A stretch of DNA of 64,000 bases from Azospirillum sp. B21 (GCF_008364825.1 NZ_VTTO01000002.1:310001-374000); one strand, 5' to 3'; positions 26,888 through 36,755 are shown, numbered from the stretch's first letter. Numbers and translations are program-made. The notes: a model not told the origin generated them from the letters alone.

Positions 26888-28492
26888 ATGTCCCTGTCGC
26901 TGACCTTCCATGGCGCCGCCGGAACGGTGACCGGTTCCTGCTTCCGCCTGTCCACGCCAAATGGCGACGTGCTGATCGATTGCGGCATGTTCCAGGGCAC
27001 CAAGACGATCCGGGAACTGAACTACAGGCCCTTCCCATTCGATCCGTCCTCGATCGCCGCGGTCCTGCTGACCCATGCCCACATCGACCATTCCGGCCTG
27101 CTGCCCAAGCTGACCCGGCTGGGCTTCCGCGGCCGCATCTACGCCACCGGCGGCACGGTGGACCTGCTGGAATACATGCTGCCCGACAGCGGCTATATCC
27201 AGGAAGGCGAGGTGGAGCGCCTGAACCGCCGCAACCGCCAGCGCGGCCGTCCGCCCGTGCAGGCGATCTACACCCAGGACGACGCCATCCGCAGCCTGCG
27301 CCGGCTCCGCCGCGTCGAGTACGACCGCTGGACCGAGATCCTGCCCGGCCTGCGCGCCCGCTTCTGGCAGGCCGGCCACATCCTGGGCTCCGCCTCCATC
27401 GAGGTGGAAGCAACGAATGGCACCGGCGACCCCACCCGCATCCTGTTCTCCGGCGACCTCGGTCCCGGCGGCAAGAGCTTCCACGCCGACGCCGACGGGC
27501 CGGAGCGGCCGGACTGGATGGTGCTGGAGACCACCTACGGCGACCGCGACCGCACCGACCTGGACGAGGCCGGCCGGCAGGCGGTTTTGCGCGCGGAGGT
27601 GACGGCGGCGCTGGCGGCCGGCGGCGTCCTGCTGATCCCGGTCTTCGCGGTGGAACGCACGCAGGAACTGCTCTACGACCTCGACTGCCTGTTCGACGGC
27701 GGCCAGCTGCCGGCGGTGGACGTCTTCCTCGACTCGCCCCTGGCCGACGCGGTGACCGGCGTCTTCCGCCGCCATCTCGACGATCTGGAGACCGACGGCG
27801 ATCCCTTCACCCGCGCCAATTTCCACCATGTCCGCAGCGTGCCGGAAAGCCAGCGCCTGAACAGCATCTCCGGCGGCGCCATCATCATGGCGGCCAGCGG
27901 CATGTGCGACGCCGGCCGCATCCGCCACCATCTGAAGAACCGCCTGTGGCGCCCGCAGGACACCGTGCTGCTTGTCGGCTATCAGGCCCCCGGCACGCTG
28001 GGCCGCCTGCTGCAGGAGGGCACCCCCCGCGTCCGCATCCATGGCGAAGAGATCGCGGTGAAGGCGAAGCTGCGCTCCATCGACGTCTATTCCGGCCATG
28101 CCGACCGCTCCACCCTGCTGGATTGGGTGGCGGCCCGGCACGGCGTCGGCCACGGCCTGTTCCTGGTCCATGGCGAGGAGGCCGCCCGCGCCTCCATCCG
28201 TCAGGCTCTGATCGACACCGGCTGGTCGGCGGACCGCATCGCCCAGCCGGCGCTGGACGACCGCGTCGACCTCGCCGCCCCGCGTCCGCTGGCACCGACA
28301 GACCGTCACCCACGCCTCGCCCCCGCCGACCTCGCCGGCCGCGACTGGCACAACCATTATGCCGAAGCGCTGTTGACCCTGCGTCGCACGCTGGATGCCG
28401 CGCCCGACGACGCGGCGCGGGAACGCATCCTCGCCGGCGTGATGGGCGCGCTCGACACCACCGGCAAAGCGGGCAAGGGAGCGCAGCCATGA
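26888..28492 (+). CDS. Metallo-beta-lactamase/beta-CASP family nuclease
   Basis: 534 residues. The metal site THAHIDHSG is at residues 62-70, with later His/Asp ligands in QAGHILGSASIEV and LFSGDLG. The beta-CASP insert follows, and the RMMBL C-terminal region has DVYSGHADRSTLLDW with the final His. These are the elements of CPSF73/RNase J-like RNA or DNA processing enzymes. The last 60 residues (RDWHNHYAEALLTLRRTLD) are an extra helical tail found in bacterial versions encoded beside thymidine phosphorylase. It has AACGAGGAG as ribosome site and overlaps the next gene by 4 nt, although the next gene belongs to a different functional set. Confidence 0.85.
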   Translation: MSLSLTFHGAAGTVTGSCFRLSTPNGDVLIDCGMFQGTKTIRELNYRPFPFDPSSIAAVLLTHAHIDHSGLLPKLTRLGFRGRIYATGGTVDLLEYMLPDSGYIQEGEVERLNRRNRQRGRPPVQAIYTQDDAIRSLRRLRRVEYDRWTEILPGLRARFWQAGHILGSASIEVEATNGTGDPTRILFSGDLGPGGKSFHADADGPERPDWMVLETTYGDRDRTDLDEAGRQAVLRAEVTAALAAGGVLLIPVFAVERTQELLYDLDCLFDGGQLPAVDVFLDSPLADAVTGVFRRHLDDLETDGDPFTRANFHHVRSVPESQRLNSISGGAIIMAASGMCDAGRIRHHLKNRLWRPQDTVLLVGYQAPGTLGRLLQEGTPRVRIHGEEIAVKAKLRSIDVYSGHADRSTLLDWVAARHGVGHGLFLVHGEEAARASIRQALIDTGWSADRIAQPALDDRVDLAAPRPLAPTDRHPRLAPADLAGRDWHNHYAEALLTLRRTLDAAPDDAARERILAGVMGALDTTGKAGKGAQP

Positions 28493-29673
28493 CTATCAGA
28501 CGCCTTCTCATCGCCCTGGCCCTGCTGGCGATCCTCGGCGCCGGCGCCGCCTATGGCTGGCGGGCGATGCAGGGAAACCGCCTGCCCGCCGGCTTCGCCT
28601 CCGGCAACGGCCGGATCGAGGCGAACGAGATCGACGTCGCCACCAAATACGCCGCCCGCGTCCTGACCATTCCGGTGCAGGAAGGCGATCTGGTGGAGGC
28701 CGGCGCGGTCATCGCCACGCTCGACACCCGCGACCTGGAAGCACAGCTCCGCTCCGCCGAAGCCCAGCTGCGCCAGACCCGCCGCGCCCGCGAGGAAGCC
28801 GTCGCCCTGGTCGACCAGCGCTCCAGCGAGGCCGATTTCGCCGCCAAGGAGATGGAGCGGGCGCTGATCCTGTTCGGCAAGGGACATGTCGCCGAACAGC
28901 GCGTCGATCAGGCCCGCAACAGCCGCCGCACCGCCGACGCCGCGCTGGAAGCGGCCAAGAGCCACCTCGCCAGCGCCGACGAAGCCATCGCCGCCGCCGC
29001 CGGCGACGTCGACCGGCTGACCGATCTGGTCGCCGACGGCGTGCTGAAGGCCCCGCGCAAGTCCCGCGTGCTCTACCGCCTGGCCGAACCCGGCGAGGTG
29101 CTGGCGGCCGGCGGCAAGGCGGCGACGCTGCTGGACCTGTCCAACGTCTACATGACCTTCTTCCTGCCGACCGACACCGCGGGAAACCTGGCGCTGGGCG
29201 CCGACGCCCGCATCCTGCTGGACGCCGTTCCCGACACCGCGATTCCCGCCACCGTCACCTTCGTCGCCCCGCGCGCCCAGTTCACGCCCAAGCAGGTGGA
29301 AACCAAGTCCGAACGCGACCGCATGATGTTCCGCGTCAAGGCCCGCGTCCCGGAAGCGCTGGTCACCCGCTACATCGAGCGGGTGAAGACCGGCCTGACC
29401 GGCATGGCCTATGTGAAGCTGGACGACAAGGCGGCTTGGCCGGATTGGCTGGAATCGAAACTGACGCGGGAAGCGACCTCTTCCCCCGCTTTATCCCCCT
29501 CTCCCCCCCGGGGAGAGGGTCGGGGTGAGGGGGACGCACAGCATGACTTCGCTGGGAATGCCGTACCCTCCAATCACGCTTCAATCGTCCCCCAACCTAC
29601 CCCACGCCCCCCCCTCACCCTAACCCTCTCCCCGGGGGGGAGAGGGGATCCCTCGCAAGGGTCGAGGTCATGA
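28489..29673 (+). CDS. yhiI: HlyD-family membrane fusion protein (YhiI/YbhG-like) with a repeat-encoded tail
   Basis: Adaptor of an ABC export system, 394 residues. Signal/anchor at about 4-22 (LLIALALLAILGAGAAYGW), barrel-sandwich element NEIDVATKYAARVLTIPVQE near residue 43, coiled coil about 75-175, returning strand GVLKAPRKSRVLYRLAEPGE, and a beta-barrel domain ending near residue 330 with GLTGMAYVKLDD. Residues about 336-386 are encoded by a palindromic repeat (29497-29646) and read PSPPRGEGRGEG and LTLTLSPGGRG; this tail is not part of the family and is probably disordered. The next gene's ATG overlaps the stop. Gene order adaptor, RbbA, ABC-2 permease matches yhiI-rbbA-yhhJ. Confidence 0.85.
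   Translation: MTIRRLLIALALLAILGAGAAYGWRAMQGNRLPAGFASGNGRIEANEIDVATKYAARVLTIPVQEGDLVEAGAVIATLDTRDLEAQLRSAEAQLRQTRRAREEAVALVDQRSSEADFAAKEMERALILFGKGHVAEQRVDQARNSRRTADAALEAAKSHLASADEAIAAAAGDVDRLTDLVADGVLKAPRKSRVLYRLAEPGEVLAAGGKAATLLDLSNVYMTFFLPTDTAGNLALGADARILLDAVPDTAIPATVTFVAPRAQFTPKQVETKSERDRMMFRVKARVPEALVTRYIERVKTGLTGMAYVKLDDKAAWPDWLESKLTREATSSPALSPSPPRGEGRGEGDAQHDFAGNAVPSNHASIVPQPTPRPPLTLTLSPGGRGDPSQGSRS
29497..29646. repeat. Palindromic repeat, CCCTCTCCCC family, copy B (inside yhiI)
   Basis: Arms 29497-29534 and 29610-29646 are near-perfect reverse complements and match copies A and C; the loop is longer (75 bases). It lies in the 3' end of the adaptor gene and stays in frame, adding about 50 residues. 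Confidence 0.9.
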
Positions 29674-32519
29674 CCCCCGCCCCCGTACCAGCCGTCTCGC
29701 TGTCCGGCGTGCGGCACCGCTATGGCGGGACGGTGGCGCTGGAGGACGCGTCCCTCGACATCCCCGCCGGCGTCAGCGTCGCGATCATCGGCCCGGACGG
29801 CGTCGGCAAATCGACCCTGCTCGGCCTGATCTCCACCGCCAAGAAGATCCAGCAGGGCAGCGTCCGCGTTCTCGGCACCGACGTCGCCGACCGCCATGGC
29901 CGCGCCGCCCTCCAGCCGCGCATCGCCTATATGCCGCAAGGGCTCGGCCGCAACCTCTATGCCGAACTCAGCGTCGCCGAGAATCTCCAGTTCTTCGGCC
30001 GCCTGTTCGGCCTCGACGCCGCGGAGCGCCAGAGCCGCATCGACGACCTGCTGGAGTCCACCGGCCTCGCCCCTTTCCCCGATCGGCCGGCAGGCAAGCT
30101 GTCCGGCGGCATGAAGCAGAAGCTCGGCCTGTGCTGCGCCCTGCTGCACGACCCCGACCTGCTGATCCTCGACGAGCCGACGACCGGCGTCGATCCGCTC
30201 TCCCGCCGCCAGTTCTGGGAGCTGATCGACCGCATCCGCGCCGGCCGCCCCGGCATGACCGTGCTGGTCGCCACCTCCTACATGGACGAGGCGGAGCGGT
30301 TCGACCGAGTCGTGATGATGAATGCCGGCCGCCTGCTGGCCCACGACACCCCCGCCGCGGTCAAGGCGCAGACCGGCGCCGCCGACCTGGAGGAGGCCTT
30401 CGTCGCCCTGCTGCCGGAGGATGCCCGGCGCGGCCATCAACGCCTGATCGTGCCGCCCCGCCCGCCCGAGCCCGTCGGCGCCGAACCCGCCATCGAGGCG
30501 ATCGGCCTGACCCGCCGCTTCGGCGATTTCACCGCGGTGTCGGACATCAGCTTCCGCATCGGCCGCGGCGAGATCTTCGGCTTCCTGGGCTCCAACGGTT
30601 GCGGCAAGACCACCACCATGAAGATGCTGACCGGCCTCTTGCCCGCCACGGCGGGAGAGGCGCGGCTGTTCGGCAAACCCGTCGATGCGACCGATCTGGA
30701 GAGCCGCCGCCGCGTCGGCTACATGGCGCAGGCCTTCTCGCTCTATGGCGAACTGACGGTGCGCCAGAACCTGGACCTGCACGCCCGCCTGTTCGACCTG
30801 CCCGATGCCGACACCCGGCTGGCGGCGCTGGTCGAGCGTTTCGGCCTGTCCCCCTACATCGACGCGGTGGCCGACCGCCTGCCGCTGGGCGTGCGGCAGC
30901 GGCTGTCGCTGGCCGTCGCCATCCTGCACGGGCCGGAGCTGCTGATCCTCGACGAGCCGACCTCCGGTGTCGATCCGGTGGCGCGCGACCAGTTCTGGCG
31001 CGACCTGATTGCCCTGTCCCGCGACCAGGGGGTGACGATCTTCGTCTCCACCCATTTCATGAACGAGGCGGCGCGCTGCGACCGGGTGGCCTTCATGAAC
31101 GCCGGCCGCGTCATCGCCGCCGGCCCCCCCGACGAGCTGCGCCGCCAACAGCAGGCCGACAGCCTGGACGACGCCTTCATTGGGTTCATGGAGCAGGCGG
31201 AGAATCTACCTCTCCCCCCCGGGGAGAGGGTCGGGGTGAGGGGGACGCACAGCGTGACTTCCCCAGGAATCCTCGCTTCGCAACCCCCTCACCCTAACCC
31301 TCTCCCCGTCTCTCGGCGAAGCTTCGCTTCGCCTGCCGGCAACACAAGCAGAGCTTGTGTTGGGGGGGAGAGGGGATCCAGCACCGCGAATCCCCCCCTC
31401 TCCCGCCGCCGTCTGCTCGCCTACGCATGGCGCGAAACCCTCGAACTGCGCCGCGACCCCGTCCGCCTGACCGTCGCCCTGCTTGGCACCGTCCTGCTGA
31501 TGCTGGTCTTCGGCTTCGGCATCACCATGGACGTGGAGAACCTGACCTTCGCCGTTCTGGACCATGACCGCTCGCCGGAAAGCCGCGCCTATATCGAGCA
31601 GTTCGACGGCTCGCGCAGCTTCCGCGCCACCCCGCCGGCCGTGGACGCCCGCGATCTGGCGCTGCGCCTGCAAAGGGGCGAGGCGTCGCTGACCATCGAG
31701 ATCCCCGAGGGCTTCGGCCGCGATCTCCGCCGTGGCCGGGTGCCGGAGGTGGCGGTGCGCATCGACGGCGCCATGCCCTTCCGGGCGGAGACCATCCAGG
31801 GCTACGTCTCCGGCCTGCACCAGCGCTTCATCCAGGATGCCGCCATCGCCGCCGGCGCCACCCTGCCCGCTTCCCCGGCGACGCTGGAGATGCGGTATCG
31901 CTACAATCAGGCCTTCCGCAGCCTTGACGCCATGGTGCCCAGCACCATCGGCCTGCTGCTGGTCTTCATCCCCGCCATCCTCGCCGCCCTCGGCGTGGTC
32001 CGGGAAAAGGAACTCGGCTCCATCACCAACCTCTACGTCACCCCGGTGACGCGGCTGGAATTCCTGCTGGGCAAGCAGTTGCCCTACATCGCGCTCGCCA
32101 CCTTCAACCTGCTGCTGATGGTGGCGATGGCGGTCACCCTGTTCGGCGTGCCGGTGAAGGGCAGCCTGTTCGGGCTGCTGCTGGGCGGGCTGGTCTATGT
32201 GGTGGCGACCACGGCGCTGGGGCTGCTGATTTCCGTCTTCACCGCGACCCAGACGGCGGCGGTGTTCGGCACCGCCATCGTCACCATGCTGCCGGCGACG
32301 CAATTCTCCGGCATGCTGCAGCCGGTGGCGACGCTGGAAGGCGGGGCGTGGCTGTTCGGCACGCTGTTTCCCACCACCCATTTCCTCAAAATCTCCGTCG
32401 GCGCCTTCACCAAGGGCCTGGGTTTGGCCGAACTTCTCCCCTTCATCCTGGCGACCGCCGCCTTCGTCCCGATGTTCCTGGCGCTGGGCGTCGCCTTCCT
32501 GCCGAAACAGGAGCGCTGA
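29670..32519 (+). CDS. rbbA: RbbA-like ABC transporter: two ATPase domains fused to an ABC-2 permease
   Basis: 949 residues. First ATPase: Walker A GPDGVGKST (41-49), signature LSGGMKQKL near 147, Walker B LLILDEPTTGVDP. Second ATPase: Walker A GSNGCGKTT near 307, a degenerate signature LPLGVRQRLSLA, Walker B LLILDEPTSGVDP. An unusual linker of about 55 residues (about 513-568) is encoded by a palindromic repeat. The ABC-2 permease half starts near residue 580 with membrane segments near 595-615 and five or six in the last 230 residues. E. coli RbbA has the same ATPase-ATPase-permease order and was described as ribosome-associated, while its context suggests export. Here it is coupled to the adaptor upstream and the permease 4 nt downstream. 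Confidence 0.88.
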   Translation: MTPAPVPAVSLSGVRHRYGGTVALEDASLDIPAGVSVAIIGPDGVGKSTLLGLISTAKKIQQGSVRVLGTDVADRHGRAALQPRIAYMPQGLGRNLYAELSVAENLQFFGRLFGLDAAERQSRIDDLLESTGLAPFPDRPAGKLSGGMKQKLGLCCALLHDPDLLILDEPTTGVDPLSRRQFWELIDRIRAGRPGMTVLVATSYMDEAERFDRVVMMNAGRLLAHDTPAAVKAQTGAADLEEAFVALLPEDARRGHQRLIVPPRPPEPVGAEPAIEAIGLTRRFGDFTAVSDISFRIGRGEIFGFLGSNGCGKTTTMKMLTGLLPATAGEARLFGKPVDATDLESRRRVGYMAQAFSLYGELTVRQNLDLHARLFDLPDADTRLAALVERFGLSPYIDAVADRLPLGVRQRLSLAVAILHGPELLILDEPTSGVDPVARDQFWRDLIALSRDQGVTIFVSTHFMNEAARCDRVAFMNAGRVIAAGPPDELRRQQQADSLDDAFIGFMEQAENLPLPPGERVGVRGTHSVTSPGILASQPPHPNPLPVSRRSFASPAGNTSRACVGGERGSSTANPPLSRRRLLAYAWRETLELRRDPVRLTVALLGTVLLMLVFGFGITMDVENLTFAVLDHDRSPESRAYIEQFDGSRSFRATPPAVDARDLALRLQRGEASLTIEIPEGFGRDLRRGRVPEVAVRIDGAMPFRAETIQGYVSGLHQRFIQDAAIAAGATLPASPATLEMRYRYNQAFRSLDAMVPSTIGLLLVFIPAILAALGVVREKELGSITNLYVTPVTRLEFLLGKQLPYIALATFNLLLMVAMAVTLFGVPVKGSLFGLLLGGLVYVVATTALGLLISVFTATQTAAVFGTAIVTMLPATQFSGMLQPVATLEGGAWLFGTLFPTTHFLKISVGAFTKGLGLAELLPFILATAAFVPMFLALGVAFLPKQER
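31209..31374. repeat. Palindromic repeat, CCCTCTCCCC family, copy C (inside rbbA), with a nested 54-bp insertion
   Basis: Arm 1 is 31209-31245; arm 2 starts at 31284 and is interrupted at about 31308-31361 by 54 bp that copies A and B lack. The insert contains two hairpins, GGCGAAGC-TTC-GCTTCGCC and CAACACAAGC-AGA-GCTTGTGTTG. 54 is a multiple of three, so the rbbA frame is kept. The whole element encodes the linker between the second ATPase domain and the permease. Confidence 0.85.
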
Positions 32520-32522
32520 GCC

Positions 32523-33650
32523 ATGACGCGCTTCCTCCGCAACAGCCTGACATTGGCGCGCAAGGAGTGGATCAGCCTGTTGCGCGACGTCTTCATGCTG
32601 GGCTTCGTCGTCTATTCCTTCACCTTCTCCGTCTACTCCCAGGCGACCGGCATCTCGCACGAGTTGCACAACGCCGCCATCGCCATCGTCGACGAGGACC
32701 GCTCGACCCTGTCGCAGCGTCTGGCCTCCAGCTTCCATGGACCCGAGTTCCAGACTCCCGCCATGATCGGCCATGCCGAGGTCGATCCGGCGATGGATTC
32801 GGCCCGCTACACCTTCGTCCTCGACATCCCGCCCGATTTCCAGGCCGACGTGCTGGCCGGCCGCAGCCCGACGATCCAGCTGCTGATCGACGCCACGGCG
32901 ATGATGCAGGCCGGCATCGGCGCCGGCACCATCCAGGGCATCGTCGAGGACGAGGTCGGCCGCTTCGTCCGCCGCGAAGCCGACGGCAGCGCCGCCCCGG
33001 TCAGCCTGCAGCTCCGCGTCGCCTACAACGAGGCGCTGGATACGAAGTGGTTCACCGGCACCATGTCGGTGGTCAGCAACGTCACCATGCTGGCGGTTCT
33101 GCTGGCCGGCGCCGCCCTGATCCGCGAGCGCGAGCACGGCACGCTGGAACATCTGCTGGTGATGCCGGTGCGGCCGGCCGAGATCATGGCCGCCAAGGTG
33201 CTGGCCAACGGCGCGGTGATCCTCGTGCTGACGCTGGTGGCGCTCTATGTGGTGCTGCGCGGCCTCTTGTCGGTGCCGCTGGCCGGATCGGTGCCGCTGT
33301 TCCTGGCGGGGACGGCGCTCTATTTGTTCTTCGCGACGGCGCTCGGCATCTTCCTCGGCACCGTGGCGCGGTCGATGCCGCAGTTGGGCTTGCTGTTCAT
33401 CCTGATCGTGCTGCCGATGAACATGCTGTCCGGCGGCTTCACCCCGCTGGAGAGCGAGCCGGAATGGCTGCAGATGGCGATGCAGCTGTCACCCTCGACC
33501 CATTTCGTCGCCTTCGCCCAGGCCATCCTGTTCCGGGGGGCCGGGTTCGACGTGGTGTGGCCGAGATTTGCGGCCACCGCGGGGATTGGCGCGCTGTTCT
33601 TCGCCTGGAGCTTGGCGCGGTTCAGGCGACATCTGGCGAGTTTTCGGTGA
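32523..33650 (+). CDS. yhhJ: ABC-2 type permease (YhhJ-like)
   Basis: 375 residues with the ABC-2/DrrB-like layout: one membrane segment at about 22-42, a periplasmic domain of about 130 residues containing FVLDIPPDFQADVLAGRSPT, and five or six membrane segments from about residue 175. EREHGTLEHLLVMPVRPAEI near residue 203 is the coupling-helix motif of this permease group. It starts 4 nt after rbbA and is the last gene of the export operon, which ends at a palindromic repeat. In the E. coli counterpart it is thought to pair with the RbbA permease half. Confidence 0.88.
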   Translation: MTRFLRNSLTLARKEWISLLRDVFMLGFVVYSFTFSVYSQATGISHELHNAAIAIVDEDRSTLSQRLASSFHGPEFQTPAMIGHAEVDPAMDSARYTFVLDIPPDFQADVLAGRSPTIQLLIDATAMMQAGIGAGTIQGIVEDEVGRFVRREADGSAAPVSLQLRVAYNEALDTKWFTGTMSVVSNVTMLAVLLAGAALIREREHGTLEHLLVMPVRPAEIMAAKVLANGAVILVLTLVALYVVLRGLLSVPLAGSVPLFLAGTALYLFFATALGIFLGTVARSMPQLGLLFILIVLPMNMLSGGFTPLESEPEWLQMAMQLSPSTHFVAFAQAILFRGAGFDVVWPRFAATAGIGALFFAWSLARFRRHLASFR

Positions 33651-33662
33651 GGGGGCGTTAGA

Positions 33663-33767
33663 CCCCCACCTAACCTCCCCCGCTGGGCGGGGGAGGGACT
33701 GCCGCTGCCTTTCCGAACAAGCGCTTAATCCCCTCCCCCGCCCAGCGGGGGAGGGTTAGGGTGGGGG
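33663..33767. repeat. Palindromic repeat, CCTCCCCCGC-TGGGCGGGGGAGG type
   Basis: Arms of about 36-38 bp at 33663-33698 and 33730-33767 are reverse complements with two or three differences, around a 31-bp loop. It lies between the convergent ABC permease and phosphomannomutase genes and probably folds in the transcripts of both as a terminator. The core differs from copies A-C (CGCTGGGCGG in the centre of each arm), so it is a second sub-family. Confidence 0.85.
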
Positions 33768-33801
33768 CACCGTCAGCCGACGACTCCCCCAAAAACACCC
33801 C

Positions 33802-35202
33802 TCAGTGCGACCCGCCGCCTTCAAACGACGGCGCCGACAGCCCCGACGCCACCAGCTGCTCAATCAGCGCGTTCTTCAGCCGCTCCAGCCCTTCCGTGCT
33901 GTAGGACTCGGCCCGCGCCACCAGCACGTCCTGGGTGTTGGACGCGCGCAGCAGCCACCAGCCATCCTCGGTCGTCACGCGGACGCCGTCGATGTCGTTG
34001 ACCTTGGCGCCCGACGCCTTGACGCGGCCCTTGACCTCCTCGACCACGGCGAACTTGCGTTCCTCGTCGATCTGGAAGCGGGTTTCCGGCGTGTTGACCA
34101 TATCCGGCAGGCCGTCGCGCAGATCCGCAAGCGTGGTGTTCAGCTTGCTGACCAGCCCGACCAGCCGCACGCCGCAGTACAGCGCATCGTCGAAGCCGTA
34201 CCACTTGTCGGCGAAGAAGATGTGGCCCGACATCTCGCCGGCCAACGGCGAACCGGTCTCCGCCATCTTGGCCTTCAGCAGCGAGTGGCCGGTCTTCCAC
34301 ATCAGCGGGTTGCCGCCATGCTTGGCGATCTCGTCGAACAGGGCCTGGCTGGCCTTGACGTCGGCGATGATGGTGGCGCCCGGATGGCTCTTCAGCACGT
34401 CGGCGGCGTAGAGCGCGACCAGCTGGTCGCCCCACACCACTCGGCCCTTGTGGTCGATGGCGCCGATGCGGTCGCCGTCGCCGTCGAAGCCGATGCCGAT
34501 GTCGCAGCCATGCTCCGCCACCGCCTTCTTCAGGTCGACCAGATTGGCCTCGACCGTCGGGTCTGGATGGTGGTTGGGGAAGTTGCCGTCGATGTCGTCG
34601 AACAGCAGGACATGCGTGCCCGGCAGCTTGGCGGTCAGGCGGCGCAGGATCTCGCCCGACGCGCCGTTGCCGGCGTCCCAGGCGATCTTCAGGTCGCGCG
34701 TGCCGTCATAGTCCTTCAGCAGGCGGGCGACATACTCGTCCTGGACGTCGATCTTTTCCGACGAGCCCTGGCCCTGCTCCCAGTCGGCCTTGGCCGCCAT
34801 GGTGCCGAGTTCCAGGATCTGCTGGCCATAGACCGGACCCTTGCCCAGCATCATCTTGATGCCGTTGTAGTCCGGCGGGTTGTGCGAGCCGGTGATCATG
34901 ATGCCGGCCGCCGCCTCGCGGTCGCGGGTGGCGAAATACAGCATCGGCGTGGGGCCGAGCCCGATGCGCAGGACGTGCAGGCCGGTCGAAACCAGCCCCT
35001 CGACCAGCGCCTCCTCCAGTTCCGGCGAGGACAGACGGCCGTCATAGCCGACGCAGACCGTCTTGCCGCCCTTGCGCACCACCACGGTGCCGAAGGAGCG
35101 GCCGACCGCGCGGGCGTCCGCCGGGGTCAGCGTCTTGCCGACGATGCCGCGGATGTCGTACTCGCGCAGCACCGTGGGGTGGAAGGTATGGGCTTCGCTC
35201 AT
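33802..35202 (-). CDS. manB: Phosphomannomutase/phosphoglucomutase (AlgC/ManB type)
   Basis: 466 residues from the ATG of [19 protein letters not shown]; the frame is open further upstream without support. It interconverts mannose-6-P/mannose-1-P or glucose-6-P/glucose-1-P for polysaccharide and LPS precursors. Phosphoserine site TGSHNPP with Ser106, Mg-binding loop DGDGD with Asp240, 242 and 244, substrate loop GEMSGHIFF near residue 325, and C-terminal phosphate-binding [15 protein letters not shown]. It is encoded beside UDP-glucose dehydrogenase and GalU in the same direction, and glucose-1-P would feed GalU directly. The sugar preference cannot be read with certainty. Confidence 0.9.
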   Translation of the reverse strand: MSEAHTFHPTVLREYDIRGIVGKTLTPADARAVGRSFGTVVVRKGGKTVCVGYDGRLSSPELEEALVEGLVSTGLHVLRIGLGPTPMLYFATRDREAAAGIMITGSHNPPDYNGIKMMLGKGPVYGQQILELGTMAAKADWEQGQGSSEKIDVQDEYVARLLKDYDGTRDLKIAWDAGNGASGEILRRLTAKLPGTHVLLFDDIDGNFPNHHPDPTVEANLVDLKKAVAEHGCDIGIGFDGDGDRIGAIDHKGRVVWGDQLVALYAADVLKSHPGATIIADVKASQALFDEIAKHGGNPLMWKTGHSLLKAKMAETGSPLAGEMSGHIFFADKWYGFDDALYCGVRLVGLVSKLNTTLADLRDGLPDMVNTPETRFQIDEERKFAVVEEVKGRVKASGAKVNDIDGVRVTTEDGWWLLRASNTQDVLVARAESYSTEGLERLKNALIEQLVASGLSAPSFEGGGSH

Positions 35203-35240
35203 CGTCTCGTTAGTCCTCTGTTGGACGCCGTCTTTGGACC

Positions 35241-36572
35241 TTAGCCGCGGTCCATCCCACCGGCCGGCGACGGCCGGCCGATGGAGGTATAGGTGAAGCC
35301 GGCCTTCGCCATGTCCTCGGGGTTGTAGATGTTGCGCAGGTCGATCATCACCGGCCGCTTCAGCATCGACTTCACCCGACGCAGGTCGAGCGCGCGGAAT
35401 TCGTTCCACTCCGTGAGAATAGCGACGCAATCGGCCCCTTCCAAGGTGCCGTAGGCGTTCTTGGCCCATTCCACGCCGGGAAGCAGCTTCTCGGCCTCGT
35501 GCATCGCCGCCGGATCGAAGGCGCGCACATGGGCGCCGGCCGCCTGCAGCGCCGGGATGATGTCCAGCGACGGGCTGTCGCGCATGTCGTCGGTGTTCGG
35601 CTTGAAGGCGACGCCCAGCACCGCGACGGTCTTGCCGTCCACCGCCCCGCCGCAGGCGGCGATGATGCGCTCGGCCATCTGCTTCTTGCGCTTGTCGTTG
35701 ATGTCCACCACCGTCTCGATGATGCGCAGCGGGCTGCCCACCTGCTGGGCGGTGCGGACCAGCGCCAGCGTGTCCTTCGGGAAGCAGGAGCCGCCGTAAC
35801 CCGGACCGGGGTGCAGGAACTTCTTGCCGATGCGGCCGTCCAGCCCGATGCCGCGGGCCACGTCATGGACGTTGGCGCCGACCTTCTCGCACAGGTCGGC
35901 GATCTCGTTGATGAAGGTGATCTTGGCGGCCAGGAAGGTGTTGGCGGCGTATTTGGTCAGCTCCGCCGTCTCCAGCGAGGTCACCACGATCGGCGTCTCG
36001 ATCAGGTAGAGCGGCCGGTAGAGCCGGCGCATCACGTCGCCCGCGCGGTCCGAGGTGGCGCCGATCACGACGCGGTCGGGCCGCATGAAATCGCCGATGG
36101 CCGAGCCTTCGCGCAGGAATTCCGGGTTGGAAGCGATGTCGAACTCGGCGTCCGGCCGCACGCGGCGGATGATCGCCTCGACCTCGCGGCCGGTGCCGAC
36201 AGGCACAGTCGATTTCGTCACCACCACCGTGTAGTGGTCGAGATGCTGGGCGATCTCCTCGGCGGCGCCGTAGACGTAGGACAGGTCGGCATGGCCGTCG
36301 CCTCGGCGCGACGGGGTGCCCACCGCGATGAACACGGCATCGACGCCCTGCATCGCCTCCTTCAGGTCCATGGTGAAGGACAGGCGTCCGGCGGCGACGT
36401 TGCGGGCGACCAGATCGTCCAGGCCGGGCTCGTAGATCGGAATCTCGCCGCGCTTCAGCCGCTCGATCTTGCCGGCGTCCTTGTCGACGCAAGTGACGTG
36501 CACGCCGAATTCCGAAAAGCAGGCGCCGGAGACCAGGCCAACATAGCCCGTGCCGATCATCGCTATGCGCAT
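35241..36572 (-). CDS. ugd: UDP-glucose 6-dehydrogenase
   Basis: 443 residues. It oxidises UDP-glucose twice with NAD to UDP-glucuronate for acidic exopolysaccharide or LPS. N-terminal Rossmann motif [19 protein letters not shown] at residues 5-23, central PVGTGRE and [16 protein letters not shown], catalytic [11 protein letters not shown] with Cys263, and the C-terminal UDP-binding domain with [18 protein letters not shown]. Length and motifs are standard. It is 38 nt downstream of nothing in its own operon sense: galU lies 183 nt upstream and manB follows 38 nt after its stop, so ugd-manB may be cotranscribed. Confidence 0.93.
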   Translation of the reverse strand: MRIAMIGTGYVGLVSGACFSEFGVHVTCVDKDAGKIERLKRGEIPIYEPGLDDLVARNVAAGRLSFTMDLKEAMQGVDAVFIAVGTPSRRGDGHADLSYVYGAAEEIAQHLDHYTVVVTKSTVPVGTGREVEAIIRRVRPDAEFDIASNPEFLREGSAIGDFMRPDRVVIGATSDRAGDVMRRLYRPLYLIETPIVVTSLETAELTKYAANTFLAAKITFINEIADLCEKVGANVHDVARGIGLDGRIGKKFLHPGPGYGGSCFPKDTLALVRTAQQVGSPLRIIETVVDINDKRKKQMAERIIAACGGAVDGKTVAVLGVAFKPNTDDMRDSPSLDIIPALQAAGAHVRAFDPAAMHEAEKLLPGVEWAKNAYGTLEGADCVAILTEWNEFRALDLRRVKSMLKRPVMIDLRNIYNPEDMAKAGFTYTSIGRPSPAGGMDRG

Positions 36573-36755
36573 CGCGTCCCCCTCATGTCCTTCAAAAGGA
36601 ATGCTGTCAATCTCTGGATGCCCTCAAGGGGCGTTCCCCATGGCTGGCCATTCGACGCGGCCGGCTCTTATCGTCACGCAGCGCAAACGCGCGTGCCCGC
36701 CGCCGTCCGGATCAGGGGACGGGGCGGGCGCGGCATCATGCATGCTGCCCGTCGG

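Noticed and set aside
31209..31374. rbbA considered broken by a repeat insertion
   Set aside because: The frame stays open across the repeat and its nested insertion, both halves keep all motifs, and the RbbA family naturally fuses the ATPases to a permease. I therefore call it intact.
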